Origin: Acanthamoeba sp. SK_2022b | Lineage: Eukaryota > Discosea > Longamoebia > Acanthamoebidae | DNA: 64,000 nucleotides | NCBI GenBank assembly: GCA_027943245.1 | Contig: JANDJZ010000062.1 | Span: 1-64,000, forward strand | Direction: 5' to 3' | Part shown: in pieces, positions 43,408-53,137 of the stretch | Position numbering within the stretch: the stretch's first letter is position 1 | Layout of the letters: every line of letters starts with the position of its first letter | Notes under the pieces: generated by a model | Databases searched by the model: none | What the model was told of the DNA's origin: nothing | Seen by the model: only the letters and a program-made list of their open reading frames with translations | Position numbers and translations under genes: made by a program

Positions 43408-44016
43408 ATGACGCTGACAGAAGAACAGAAGGCGCTTTTCGATGCCCTGACCGCATTGCAGAAGAGATTCGTCACACACCTGCTAAACGGCGCCAATCAG
43501 ACCGAGGCATACCGAAAGGCAGGAGGAAGGGCAAAGGGCGAAGGCGAGCGCTCCAAAGCAAACCAGATAGTAACAAATAGTAACGTCCAAGCTTTCTTGA
43601 AGTCAGTCCAGTATCAAGCCATCAACGAGGCGATCATGACGCGCACCGAAGCGCTGGAGCGTTTGTCGAAGATGGGGCGCACATCGCTAAGCGATATTGC
43701 AGACTTTCGAAATTGCCTGATTGGCGAAGACGAAGAGGGCGCTCCGGTTTATCAAGCGTCTTGGTCATTCCGCGATTCAGCCTTGCAAGACCCTGAAGCG
43801 ATGGCGGCAGTTGCCGAACTGACGACGGGCAAGGACGGCATCAAGTTGAAGATGCACGACCCGAAGGCAGCGATTAAGCAGCTTGGCGAAATGATGGGTT
43901 GGGAAGCACCGAAGAAGACCGAGCTATCCGGCCCCGGTGGTGGTGCCATCAAGACTGAGAGCACCAACATGTCAGCTGAAGAGGCGGCAGAGGCCTATCG
44001 TAAGTTGATGGGGTAA
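43408..44016 (+). CDS. Terminase small subunit
   Basis: This 202-residue Terminase_2-type protein has an N-terminal DNA-binding helix-turn-helix region (LTALQKRFVTHLLNGANQTEAYRKAGGRAKGEGERSKANQIVTN) and a helical assembly part. It recognises the packaging site and recruits the large subunit, which follows after a 222-bp gap. Confidence 0.88.
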   Translation: MTLTEEQKALFDALTALQKRFVTHLLNGANQTEAYRKAGGRAKGEGERSKANQIVTNSNVQAFLKSVQYQAINEAIMTRTEALERLSKMGRTSLSDIADFRNCLIGEDEEGAPVYQASWSFRDSALQDPEAMAAVAELTTGKDGIKLKMHDPKAAIKQLGEMMGWEAPKKTELSGPGGGAIKTESTNMSAEEAAEAYRKLMG

Positions 44017-44238
44017 AACTGCTGAAAACACCCCGGAAATTCAATTTAAGGGCTATGCAAAAACACCCCTGTTTTATGCATCGTTTATGCAGTCCGTTTT
44101 CGACCACTCCGACGAGAAAACCCTGACAAATCACCCACTGGGCGTAATCAGCGGGTGAGTGCTGTTTCGCCGGTGCGGGTAACGGTCATTATGTTAAATA
44201 AGCCCCTTTTTCACACATTTTCCCCAGAGTAGCGAGCT
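44017..44238 (+). other. Gap between terminase genes
   Basis: No ORF fits. The region carries several TATGCA-like words (44057-44092) and, at 44184-44204, the block GGTC-ATT-ATGTTAAATA-AGCC, which recurs at 48093-48114 before the scaffold/protease gene. It may hold the packaging site or a promoter. Confidence 0.45.
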
Positions 44239-45862
44239 ATGCCTATTCCGTTCCCGTTCGACTTCAAAAACCCGGATTACACCCAGGTGTTCGAATGGCG
44301 GATGGAGCGTCTGCAGCGCATCAGGGCTAACCCGGAAACACTGCCGGCTATTCGCGAGTTTTACCGTACCAACCCGGCACAGTTCATTATCGACTGGGGT
44401 ATGACGACAGACCCCCGCAACATCGATTACGGTCTGCCGGTGACAATCCCGTTTCTGCTGTTCCCCAAACAGGAAGAGTGGATCCACTGGATTATGGAAC
44501 GCCGGGAAAACATGCAAAACGGCATCACGGAAAAGAGCCGTGAAATGGGACTGAGCTGGACGGCGATCGGGCTGGCTTGTTCGCTGTGCCTGTTCAACAA
44601 AGAAATGGTGATTGGCTTCGGCTCCCGTAAAGAGGAGTACGTGGACAGCACCGGTGACCCGAAGGCGCTGTTCTGGAAGGCGCGCAAATTCGTTGAAACG
44701 CTGCCGGTGGAGTTTCGCGGCAGCTGGAGCGAAAAAAAAACACGCCCCCTATATGCGCGTTGAATTCCCCGATACGGGCGCCGTTATCAAAGGCGAGGCT
44801 GGCGATAACATTGGACGCGGCGACCGCACCACGCTCTACCTGGTGGACGAGGCGGCATTCTTGCAGCGCCCTTTGCTGATTGATGCTGCGCTGTCGCAGA
44901 CAACGCGCTGCCGTATCGATTTGAGTTCGGTCAACGGCATGGCTAACCCATTCGCCCAGAAGCGCCACAGCGGGAAAATCCCGGTGTTCACGTTTCACTG
45001 GCGCAGCGACCCGCGCAAAGATGATGCCTGGTATCGCAAGGAGTGCGACAAGATCGATAACCCGGTAGTGGTGGCGCAAGAGCTCGACCTTAACTACAGC
45101 GCTTCCGCCGAGGGCGTGCTTATCCCGTCAGATTGGGTACAGGCTGCTGTTGATGCGCATATCAAGCTGGGTATTCAGCCTACCGGTAAACGCCTCGGCG
45201 CAATGGACGTTGCAGACGAAGGGCGCGATAAAAACGCATTTTCGACCCGTCACGGTTTCCTGCTGGAGAACGTTCGCGAGTGGTCAGGCGTTGGCAGCGA
45301 CATCTACCAGTCAGTTGAGAAGGTTTTCGGATTCTGCGATGCGGACAATGTCGATGAGTACCGTTTCGATGAGGACGGCTTGGGGGCAGGTGTTCGCGGC
45401 GACGCCCGCGCCATCAACGAGCTGCGTAAAGCTGCCCGCAGGCCGATGATTCTGGCGACCCCATTCAGAGGAAGCGGCGCGGTATTCGACCCCGACGATG
45501 AAGCAGTACGTGGCGACAACGGCCAGCAGGCGCGACTGAACAAAGATTTCTTTGCCAACGCCAAGGCACAGAGCTGGTGGCGTCTGCGCAAGTTGTTCCA
45601 AAACACCTACCGCGCGGTTGTCGAAAAAATGCCGTACAACCCCGACGAAATCATTTCCATCAGCAGCACGATGGAAAGCAAAGACAAACTCATCATCGAA
45701 CTTTCACAGCCGACCTACTCAATCAACGGGGTGGGGAAAATCGTTGTGGACAAACAGCCTGACGGCACCAAATCGCCCAACCTGGCCGACTCGGTGATGA
45801 TCAGTTACGCGCCAATGAATTCAGCCCTGAATATCTGGGAGCTGTTAGGGAGACAGGCCTGA
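44239..45862 (+). pseudogene. Terminase large subunit, out of frame at an A9 run
   Basis: The packaging ATPase-nuclease is split. Residues 1-167 are in one frame (44239 onward, with the adenine-binding/P-loop region [10 protein letters not shown]). At nine consecutive A residues (44732-44740) the frame is lost and the first ORF stops at 44763. The rest is intact in the +1 frame to 45862, with Walker [13 protein letters not shown] and a nuclease motif [15 protein letters not shown]. One A fewer would restore one frame. A sequencing error, a true mutation or transcriptional slippage cannot be told apart here. Confidence 0.85.
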
Positions 45863-47328
45863 TGGCACGAAATAAACCCACCTCAAAGCGGACGGCACAA
45901 GCCACCGCTGACGGGTACGAGAACTTTGTCGCCCGCGTTGGGATGCAAACCCCTAACCAGCATTCAGCATCGACTTACCGGGCAAACTTCACCAGCCGCA
46001 ACCGCATGATGATTGAGTGGTCATATCGCTCATCCTGGGTGATTGGTGAAGCCGTAGACGCCATCCCTGACGATATGACCCGCAAAGGCATTCGCATCAC
46101 CTCAGAGATTGACGCGAAAGACCGTGGCGTTATTGAGTCGCAACTGGACAACATGCAGATCTGGGATGCACTGAATGACGTGCTGAAATGGTCACGGCTT
46201 TATGGCGGTGCGGTTGGCTTCATCATGATCGAAGGGCAAGCGCCGTTTACGCCGCTGCGCCTGGAAACGGTTGGCGAAGGTAAGTTTAAGGGCATCCTCC
46301 CGCTTGACCGCTGGATGATTAACCCGGTGCTCACCCGCCGCATTAAAGAGATGGGGCCAGACCTCGGCAAGCCCGAATTCTACGACGTTGTGACGACCGC
46401 CACGGGCATTCCCGCCTGGAGGATACATCACAGCCGCCTGATCCGATTCGACGGCGTTACGCTGCCTTTCCAGCAGAAAATGACCGAGAACGAATGGGGG
46501 ATGTCAGTTGTAGAGCGCATCTGGGACAGGCTGACTGCATTCGATAGTGCGACGGTAGGCGCTGCGCAACTGGTTTACAAAGCACACCTGCGCACCTACA
46601 GCGTGGAGAAGCTTCGCGAACTGATCGCGCTTGGCGGCCCCGCGTTTGAGGCACTTCTGAAAAATATCGACCTTATCCGCCAGTTCCAGAGCAATGAGGG
46701 CATGACCCTCATGGATACCAAGGATAAGTTTGAAACGCACCAGTACAGCTTCAGCGGACTGGATGACGTCATTTCACAGTTTGCAGAGCAGATCAGTGGC
46801 GCCGTCGGCATTCCGCTGGTGCGCCTGTTCGGTCAGTCACCGAAAGGTTTCTCAACGGGTGATGCTGACCTTGCCAACTACTACGACCGCGTCAGCTCGC
46901 TGCAAGAGCGCCGCCTGCGTCTTCCGCTTCGGAAGGTGCTCGACATCATGCACCGCTCTGAGCTGGGCAAGGAGCTGCCGGAGGACTTCACCTTTGAGTT
47001 TAACCCGCTGTGGCAGATGTCCGACGTTGACCGCTCAACAGTGGCGGTAAACACCGTGACGGCCATCAGCACTGCGCTGAATGACGGGCTGATGTCGCCA
47101 AAGGCTGCGATGACGGATTTGCGCGAAAACTCGGACGTTACGGGTATTGGTGCATCGATCACTGATGAGGACATCGATAATGCGCAGTCGCAGTATGAGG
47201 AGCATGAACTTGAAACCGGCCCTGCGCCGGCGTTCAGAAATCCAGTATCAGAAAAGCCTACTGGGGATAGTCAGTCAGATAAATCAGATCGTAACTGGCT
47301 CCTACGATGGTTCCCAGGCAAGCGCTGA
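45862..47328 (+). CDS. Portal protein (DUF1073 family)
   Basis: This 488-residue protein matches the DUF1073 portal family (TYRANFTSRNRMMIEWSYRSSWVIGEAVDAIPDDMTR; SGAVGIPLVRLFGQSPKGFSTGDADLANYYD). It forms the dodecameric channel through which DNA enters the head. It overlaps the terminase stop by one base. Some databases label this domain Acb1-like; at this position a portal is the right reading. Confidence 0.88.
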   Translation: MARNKPTSKRTAQATADGYENFVARVGMQTPNQHSASTYRANFTSRNRMMIEWSYRSSWVIGEAVDAIPDDMTRKGIRITSEIDAKDRGVIESQLDNMQIWDALNDVLKWSRLYGGAVGFIMIEGQAPFTPLRLETVGEGKFKGILPLDRWMINPVLTRRIKEMGPDLGKPEFYDVVTTATGIPAWRIHHSRLIRFDGVTLPFQQKMTENEWGMSVVERIWDRLTAFDSATVGAAQLVYKAHLRTYSVEKLRELIALGGPAFEALLKNIDLIRQFQSNEGMTLMDTKDKFETHQYSFSGLDDVISQFAEQISGAVGIPLVRLFGQSPKGFSTGDADLANYYDRVSSLQERRLRLPLRKVLDIMHRSELGKELPEDFTFEFNPLWQMSDVDRSTVAVNTVTAISTALNDGLMSPKAAMTDLRENSDVTGIGASITDEDIDNAQSQYEEHELETGPAPAFRNPVSEKPTGDSQSDKSDRNWLLRWFPGKR

Positions 47329-47932
47329 CACGGTAGCCGATCACCTCATCGACTACTCGCAGGTGCTGGACGACTGGGCGGCAATGGTCGGTCAGAAAAT
47401 GTTCCTGCAGGTGGAGCGGGAAGAGTGGAAGCAGTGGAAATCGGTATCACAGCAGATTTCCGAGGGACTACGTGATGTGGTCGGAAACACGCCGATCGGC
47501 CAGGTGACACAGGATATCGTTTACCGGCAAATCCAGTTGATGAAGTCGCTTCCCCTGGAAGCCGCCGACCGTGTTCGCGAAATCCAGCAGCGCGCTATAC
47601 AGGCCACCATTCACGGCGAACGCCCAGACGCGCTGTACGAAATGATCATGCAGTCCGGTGATGTGGCGGCCAGTAGGGCGAAGATGATTGCCCGCACGGA
47701 GATCGGACGCGCCACGGGCGCACTGACGCAGGCTCGAGCGCTAGCGGTTGGTTCTGAGGGTTATTGGTGGCGCATCGAGGGCGCCGGCACGCGACCATCG
47801 CATAAAAAAATGCGGGATAAGTTCGTGTACTGGCACAACCCACCGACGCTGGACGGAATGACCGGTCACGCCGGTTGCCTGCCGAATTGCAAATGCTGGT
47901 CTGAGGTTCACATACCAGGGCCGAGAAAGTGA
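47207..47932 (+). CDS. Minor head protein (Mu F/SPP1 gp7 family)
   Basis: This 241-residue protein carries the C-terminal Phage_Mu_F part: RAKMIARTEIGRATGALTQARA and a histidine/cysteine-rich end HAGCLPNCKCWSEVH. It usually sits next to the portal in the head. The ATG at 47207 with GAGGAG is chosen, giving a 122-bp overlap with the portal gene in another frame. Confidence 0.82.
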   Translation, partial: NLKPALRRRSEIQYQKSLLGIVSQINQIVTGSYDGSQASADTVADHLIDYSQVLDDWAAMVGQKMFLQVEREEWKQWKSVSQQISEGLRDVVGNTPIGQVTQDIVYRQIQLMKSLPLEAADRVREIQQRAIQATIHGERPDALYEMIMQSGDVAASRAKMIARTEIGRATGALTQARALAVGSEGYWWRIEGAGTRPSHKKMRDKFVYWHNPPTLDGMTGHAGCLPNCKCWSEVHIPGPRK

Positions 47933-48192
47933 AAAATACGGGCTTCGGTATCGAATCACGTTGAACTGCAATAGCGGCGAATTGTTGCGAAAATGTTGTA
48001 GTGAAAAACGTGAGCTTTCAGCCGAGAAAGTTGGGAGTTTTACGCCTCTCAGCCCGCATTTGCATCGAGTGCCGATCGCGTGGTGCGCAAAAGGTCTATT
48101 ATGTTAAATATGCCGGAAATCGGCGAAATTATCCCCCTCGGTACAGGTCGCGCAAGCGGCCTTTTTTATGCCCGCCATTCAGCAGGTAACCC
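47933..48192 (+). other. Gap before the scaffold/protease gene, with terminator and repeated motif
   Basis: No convincing ORF lies here. At 48093-48114 the block GGTC-TATT-ATGTTAAATA-TGCC repeats the one at 44184-44204. GGTCGC (48146-48151) pairs with GCGGCC (48156-48161) over a GCAA tetraloop, followed by six T residues, a terminator 26 bp before the next start codon. Confidence 0.6.
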
Positions 48193-49425
48193 ATGAAATA
48201 TTTCTTTGAAACCCGACTGGGTGAGACGCGCTATAGGCTGGCTGACGGCTCGCTGCTGTGTAAGGACGTGCCGATCGCCCGAACGGGTACGCAAGTCTAC
48301 TCCGCCAAAGACCTGCCGAATCTGAAGCCGAACGCAGCGGGAGAAATCATCGTCAGACGCTCGCCAGAGCAGGTATTCGATCCTGCTACGCTGGCCTCGT
48401 TTGAAGGGATGAGCATCACGGTGCTACACCCAGAGGACGCGGAAGGCAACGTTCGCCTGATCAATCCGCAGAACTGGAAAGAGCTTGCGCATGGTCATAT
48501 CCAGAACGTTCGGCGCGGGACTGGCGATCAATCCGATCTGATGCTGGCCGACATCATCGTCAAAGATGAGTACGCCATCCAGTTGATCGAAGAAGGTCTG
48601 CGGCAGGTGTCATGTGGCTATGACGCAGAGTACGAACAGACGGCCCCTGGTACAGCTGACCAGGTGGATATCACAGGTAACCATGTGGCTCTTGTTCCAA
48701 AAGGCAGAGCCGGAAATCGTTGTGCAATTGGAGACATAGACACAATGGCAACTCAAAAGAAAAGCTGGCTACAGCGCCTTCGTTTCGCCCACAAGACAGG
48801 TGACGCGGACACGATGAACGAACTGCTGGACTCTGCTCCGGCAGCCGTAACAGTGGATGAGGGGGATTTGCCAAGCGGCGTAAACCTCAACATCAATCTT
48901 TCACCTCAGCAGCCCCTCCCGAATAAAGATCCGGAGATGGGCGGCGAGCCTACCGGCGACGGTGAGGACGATATCAAAACCTTGCTGAAAGCGCTGCTGG
49001 CAAAACTCGAAGGGACGCCAACTGGTGACAATGGCGAAAACCCTGAAGACAAGAACAAAAAAGAGCCCACCGGCGACGGCGAGGAAGACGAAGAAGAAAC
49101 CACGATTACCGGCGATTCTGCTTACCGTGCGGAAGTCATCGTTCCTGGTATCGACCTCAGCCGCAAGGTGAAGCCAACCGCCTTTAAACGTGACGTGCTG
49201 GCCGCTGCTGATAAAGCGCTGGTTCGCCAGGTGGTGGGTGACGCTGATATCAGCAAGCTGCCGAAACAGTCGGTCAACATGGTGTTTAACGCCATATCTG
49301 AGATTGCGAAAGGTCGCAATACCCGAGAAATCACAGGTGACGCGCAGCGCCTGAATCTTGGCCCCCAAAACATTTCTGCCCTGAACAAGCAGAACGCCGA
49401 CTTCTGGTCTAACCGAAAAGGATAA
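48193..49425 (+). CDS. DUF2213 capsid maturation protease/scaffold
   Basis: This 410-residue protein has an N-terminal DUF2213 protease-like part (residues 1-180: EGMSITVLHPED, QVSCGYDAEYEQ, NHVALVPKGRAG). A charged, low-complexity scaffold region with repeated P-T-G-D words and a helical C-terminus follow. An internal ATG at MATQKKSWLQ could start a separate scaffold product. It would organise and mature the capsid made by the gene at 49939. Confidence 0.82.
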   Translation: MKYFFETRLGETRYRLADGSLLCKDVPIARTGTQVYSAKDLPNLKPNAAGEIIVRRSPEQVFDPATLASFEGMSITVLHPEDAEGNVRLINPQNWKELAHGHIQNVRRGTGDQSDLMLADIIVKDEYAIQLIEEGLRQVSCGYDAEYEQTAPGTADQVDITGNHVALVPKGRAGNRCAIGDIDTMATQKKSWLQRLRFAHKTGDADTMNELLDSAPAAVTVDEGDLPSGVNLNINLSPQQPLPNKDPEMGGEPTGDGEDDIKTLLKALLAKLEGTPTGDNGENPEDKNKKEPTGDGEEDEEETTITGDSAYRAEVIVPGIDLSRKVKPTAFKRDVLAAADKALVRQVVGDADISKLPKQSVNMVFNAISEIAKGRNTREITGDAQRLNLGPQNISALNKQNADFWSNRKG

Positions 49426-49429
49426 AACA

Positions 49430-49927
49430 ATGACTGCATACCTGTACCGGATGCCTGTGGGCATTGCCGGGGCTATCTCTCGCCCGCAGGATTTGACCGT
49501 AGAGCCGGTAATCCTCAAATCCGCCAATGCCTTCCCTGCTTATGGCGTGGCCGGGAAGATCGACGCAGACGGCTTCTTTGTGCCGCTGGCTGACGGTGAC
49601 ACCGCCGACAAAGTGAAAGGCATCTATGTCCGACCTTACCCAACCACGTCGCAGCCTGACATGGTTCGCCAGGTGGGCACAGACAAGAACTTCCCCGGCG
49701 ATGCAATGAAGCGTGGCTACATGACGGTTAACGTGGGCTCCGATGCCAGCACCATCAAAAAGGGCGCACCGGTCTACATCGTCGTTTCCCCTGACGCTTC
49801 TATCGATGTTCCCCTGGGCGGTTTCATGGCGACGCTGGTTGCCGACAAAACCGTTCTGCTGCCTAACGCAGAATTCACTGGCGCCGGCGATGCCGACGGC
49901 AACGCTGAAATCTCCTGGAAGATTTAA
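49430..49927 (+). CDS. Probable head decoration/cement protein
   Basis: This 165-residue protein lies between the protease/scaffold and the major capsid. It resembles capsid-cement (DUF2190-like) proteins: KIDADGFFVPLADGDTADKVKGIYVRPYP and a GAPVYIVVS segment. The role is inferred from position and fold-like features. Confidence 0.6.
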   Translation: MTAYLYRMPVGIAGAISRPQDLTVEPVILKSANAFPAYGVAGKIDADGFFVPLADGDTADKVKGIYVRPYPTTSQPDMVRQVGTDKNFPGDAMKRGYMTVNVGSDASTIKKGAPVYIVVSPDASIDVPLGGFMATLVADKTVLLPNAEFTGAGDADGNAEISWKI

Positions 49928-49938
49928 GGAAAAGACGA

Positions 49939-50880
49939 ATGATTACTTTTGATCAGGCAACCGTTGATAGCTCCGGTGCGTTTCTCATCGGCGAGCTGGA
50001 GCGCCTCGACCAAACGCTGAACTTGCCGCTGGTGGGCTATACCTGGAGCCGTGATATTCAGCTGCGTGAAGACGTGTCGATTGCTGATGACATTTCCAGC
50101 TGGACAAACACCAGTTTCGGCGCTGCCGGTACTGGCGCAAACCCGAACGGCAAGAACTGGATCGGTAAAGACTCTACCGCCATTGCTGGTGTAAACGTCG
50201 ATATCGGTAAAGACGGCAACCCACTGAACCTGTGGGGCATGGAATTGGGCTGGACTGTTGTTGAACTGGCGGCAGCGCAGCAGGTTGGCCGTCCGATCGA
50301 TACCCAGAAATACGAGGGTATGCAGCTCAAGTGGCAGATGGACAACGATGAGCAGGTTTACATCGGCGACGATTCACTGGGGCTGAAGGGATTGACCAAC
50401 CTGGTCGGCGTTACGCTGAACAACGCACCGAAGACCTGGGCAGCATCCACCAATGACGAAATTCTTGATAGCGTGAACAGCATTTTGTCGAATGCCTGGG
50501 CAGCATCTGGCTATTCCGTTGTGCCTTCTGACCTGCGCATTCCGCCTGAGCAGTATTCTTTGCTGGCGAGCCGCAAGGTTTCCGAGGCGGGCAACATGTC
50601 TCTGCTGAGCTATCTCTCGGTTAACACCATTGCATACCATCAGAACGGCGTGCCGCTGGAGATCAAGGCCGTCAAATGGCTGAAGAAACGCGGTGTGGGT
50701 GGCAAGGATCGCATGGTGGCTTACACCAACGACAAGAAATACGTCCGCTATCCGCTGGTTCCTCTGCAGAGCGTGCCTATCCAGTATCGCGGCCTGTACC
50801 AGATCGCCACCTACTACGCCAAGCTGGGTGCGGTTGAGCCGGTGTACAAAGAAACCCTGTCCTACGTGGACGGCATCTGA
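49939..50880 (+). CDS. Major capsid protein (DUF2184 family)
   Basis: This 313-residue protein matches the DUF2184 capsid family found in DUF1073/DUF2213 phages (RDIQLREDVSIADDISSWTNTSFG; WTVVELAAAQQVGRPIDTQKYEGM; LRIPPEQYSLLASRKVSEAGN). Several copies make the icosahedral head shell. It is the third gene of the head block. Confidence 0.85.
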   Translation: MITFDQATVDSSGAFLIGELERLDQTLNLPLVGYTWSRDIQLREDVSIADDISSWTNTSFGAAGTGANPNGKNWIGKDSTAIAGVNVDIGKDGNPLNLWGMELGWTVVELAAAQQVGRPIDTQKYEGMQLKWQMDNDEQVYIGDDSLGLKGLTNLVGVTLNNAPKTWAASTNDEILDSVNSILSNAWAASGYSVVPSDLRIPPEQYSLLASRKVSEAGNMSLLSYLSVNTIAYHQNGVPLEIKAVKWLKKRGVGGKDRMVAYTNDKKYVRYPLVPLQSVPIQYRGLYQIATYYAKLGAVEPVYKETLSYVDGI

Positions 50881-50890
50881 TCACCAGAAT

Positions 50891-50906
50891 GGCCCCGAAA
50901 GGGGCC
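50891..50906 (+). other. GNRA-capped hairpin after the major capsid gene
   Basis: GGCCCC and GGGGCC form a six-pair GC stem closed by a GAAA tetraloop, 11 bases after the capsid stop. There is no T run, so it is more likely an mRNA-stability element for the capsid transcript than a terminator. Confidence 0.5.
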
Positions 50907-50921
50907 TGAAGGATTACCGAA

Positions 50922-51320
50922 ATGACGAAAGAAAAACTGGTTACGATCCACGTACACACCCCATTCAAACTCACTCACGCGGATAACTCGGTGCAGGAGT
51001 TCGGCAAGGGGCGTCACAACGTTCCCGAGGCCGTGGCCTCTCACTGGTTTGTCGAAGCGCACACCGAAGCGTTGGGCGATTACACCCCGCCAAATATCGA
51101 CGAAGCCGGCGCGCAACGCATTGCTGAGCTGGAAGGCAAGGTTACCGAACTGCAGCGGCTTCTGGAGATTGAAAAGGACAAGGTAGTAGAGCAAACCGAA
51201 CAGCTGCAGGCTGCTGCAAACGGTCTGGTTGAGCGCAATGAACAAATCACCGCACTTAACGCGCAGGTAGCGGATCTGACCGCACGACTGGAGAAATCCA
51301 ATGGAGCAGCCAAGAAATAA
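50922..51320 (+). CDS. Phage structural-region protein with coiled coil (132 aa)
   Basis: A short N-terminal beta-like region ([23 protein letters not shown]) is followed by a long predicted coiled coil ([25 protein letters not shown]...[15 protein letters not shown]). The function is unknown. Its end overlaps the next gene by 20 bases. Confidence 0.65.
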   Translation: MTKEKLVTIHVHTPFKLTHADNSVQEFGKGRHNVPEAVASHWFVEAHTEALGDYTPPNIDEAGAQRIAELEGKVTELQRLLEIEKDKVVEQTEQLQAAANGLVERNEQITALNAQVADLTARLEKSNGAAKK

Positions 51321-51714
51321 GTCACTGCCCACATCTGCAGACTTTCGCCGTGACTTCCCACAATTCGCTGATACCGTCGCCTACCCAGAAGCGCAGATTC
51401 AGTTTCGCCTTAACCTGGCCGATATCCTGCTGAGCGAGAAACTTACTGGCGCCAAGATATTCCCCTATCTGGTAGAGCTATTTGTGGCCCATTACATGGC
51501 GCTCTTTGCTCAGGATCAGGGGTCTGCTGCTGCCGGCGGTGCGGGAGGTGCATCCAGCGGTGTCCAGACATCAAAATCGGTTGATAAGGTCAGCGTGAGC
51601 TATGACGCAAGCGCGACGCTTAACCCTGATGCTGGGTTCTGGAATAACACGCGCTACGGTGCGGAGTTCTGGCAGCTGATCACGATGTTCGGGGCAGGTG
51701 GCCGGCAACTATGA
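51301..51714 (+). CDS. Head-tail connector protein (DUF4054)
   Basis: This 137-residue protein matches DUF4054: [30 protein letters not shown], then FVAHYMALF and SVSYDAS...[14 protein letters not shown]. It is thought to be an adaptor between portal and tail. It is tightly packed with neighbours. Confidence 0.82.
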   Translation: MEQPRNKSLPTSADFRRDFPQFADTVAYPEAQIQFRLNLADILLSEKLTGAKIFPYLVELFVAHYMALFAQDQGSAAAGGAGGASSGVQTSKSVDKVSVSYDASATLNPDAGFWNNTRYGAEFWQLITMFGAGGRQL

Positions 51715-52217
51715 AAAGCGGGCTCAAGGTCAGGAAGGACAACGCCGAGTCGGTGCTGTCGTCTTTGCGCTCGCTGTCAAAAATGGATGTGCTGGTGGGC
51801 ATTCCAGAGGCTAACGCAACGCGTGAGGATGGCGAGAGCCTGAACAACGCGGAGATCGGCTATCTGCAATCTACCGGCGCCACGGTGCAGCTTGGCGGCC
51901 AAACCGTCACGCTGCCACCGCGCCCGTTTCTGGATATGGGGATTGAGGACACCAAGCCGCGAACCACTGAACACCTGAAGGCGGCGGCCGTGGCTGCGCT
52001 GAACGGCAAAACGGAGGCGGCGCAGCGGGAGCTTGAAAGCGCTGGACAGATTGCGCGGGATGGCGCCAAAGCGGTCATTGGTGCCGGTGACAGGCTTCAC
52101 CCTCTCTCTGAGATGACGAAGGCTAACCGGCGCGCCAGGGGCATTCCCGGCGACAAGCCGCTCTATGCGCATGGCTACCTGCTGCGCTCAATCACTTACG
52201 TGGTAAGGAGTAAATAA
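51711..52217 (+). CDS. Tail completion/neck protein (HK97 gp10-like)
   Basis: This 168-residue protein has a family-like layout: [44 protein letters not shown] and [13 protein letters not shown]. It probably acts in head-tail joining. Overlaps of four and one base join it to its neighbours. Confidence 0.72.
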   Translation: MKSGLKVRKDNAESVLSSLRSLSKMDVLVGIPEANATREDGESLNNAEIGYLQSTGATVQLGGQTVTLPPRPFLDMGIEDTKPRTTEHLKAAAVAALNGKTEAAQRELESAGQIARDGAKAVIGAGDRLHPLSEMTKANRRARGIPGDKPLYAHGYLLRSITYVVRSK

Positions 52218-52588
52218 TGCCGCTTCTCGACGTAACGGAGGTTCTTCTTGACCCTGATTTTTGCGACACGACGCTGGTTTGCAAGCGTCAGGAGCAAAGC
52301 AGGGATGAGGATAACTTTGTAACTAACGCCACGCAGGAAATACCGTTTGCTGGCGTGGTAACGGTAGATCGCTCACTGGAAGCGCAACGAATGATTGCCG
52401 GACAAAACATTGCCGGCGCCATTCTCATCGTGACGCAATTCCGGCTTACGCGCGGTAATCGTGATGGATTAGATGCCGATATCGTGCCGTATGAGGGGTA
52501 TAGCTATCGTGTAACGAAGGTTGACCCGTATACGCGCTATGGCGCTGGGTTTGTGCAGGCTCATTGTGAATTGCTTGATGAGGCGTAG
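52217..52588 (+). CDS. Head-tail joining region protein (123 aa)
   Basis: I recognise no firm family. The compact beta-rich sequence (FAGVVTVDRSLEAQRMIAGQ; YEGYSYRVTKVDPYTRYG) and position suggest a head-tail adaptor or tail terminator. Confidence 0.6.
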   Translation: MPLLDVTEVLLDPDFCDTTLVCKRQEQSRDEDNFVTNATQEIPFAGVVTVDRSLEAQRMIAGQNIAGAILIVTQFRLTRGNRDGLDADIVPYEGYSYRVTKVDPYTRYGAGFVQAHCELLDEA

Positions 52589-52591
52589 GCC

Positions 52592-53134
52592 ATGAGTAAT
52601 GACAGCACAGTGCCTGGATACCTGACGCCGGTCAGTGATGGGCCAACCTACGACGAAGCGCTGGAGCGCCAGATCAGTCGGTGGATCCGTGGTGTCACCG
52701 GCATGGACGCGGGCGACGTCTATCCGCGCTGGACTGACCCGCAACCGCAGATACCGAAAAACGGCACCACCTGGTGCGCATTCGGCATTACTGGCGTGCA
52801 GGAAGACGCCAACCCCGCGTATATCCAGGGCGCTGAAAACGCCGAACAATGGTCGCACGAAACCATCGATATTCTGGTGTGCTTCTATGGCCCGCAGGGA
52901 ATGACGGTGGCAACCCGTTTTCGTGATGGCCTGTTTGTGTCGCAAAACAATGACGAGCTGAAAAACAACGATCTGACCCTGCTCGACTGTGGTCGGATAT
53001 TCAACCTTCCAGAACTCATCAACAACCAGTGGGTGCGCCGGTATGACATCGCCGTGCGCCTGCGTCGCAAAGTGATCCGCGAGTACGGCATCAAGTCGCT
53101 GGTGGAAGCACCGGTTCAATTCTTCGGAGAATAA
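52592..53134 (+). CDS. Phage neck terminator-like protein (LIC_12616 type)
   Basis: This 180-residue protein resembles neck-terminator proteins of contractile-tail phages: LERQISRWIRGVTGM, TTWCAFGITG and WSHETIDILVCFYGPQG. It lies directly before the sheath gene, where the tail terminator belongs. Confidence 0.68.
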   Translation: MSNDSTVPGYLTPVSDGPTYDEALERQISRWIRGVTGMDAGDVYPRWTDPQPQIPKNGTTWCAFGITGVQEDANPAYIQGAENAEQWSHETIDILVCFYGPQGMTVATRFRDGLFVSQNNDELKNNDLTLLDCGRIFNLPELINNQWVRRYDIAVRLRRKVIREYGIKSLVEAPVQFFGE

Positions 53135-53137
53135 TCT

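Noticed and set aside
45862..47328. Anti-CBASS (Acb1) protein reading of the DUF1073 gene
   Set aside because: The 488-residue protein lies between terminase and head genes and shows portal-family sequence; no Acb1 nuclease signature was identified.
48001..48189. 62-codon plus-strand ORF before the scaffold/protease gene
   Set aside because: It spans a terminator and has no ribosome-binding site.
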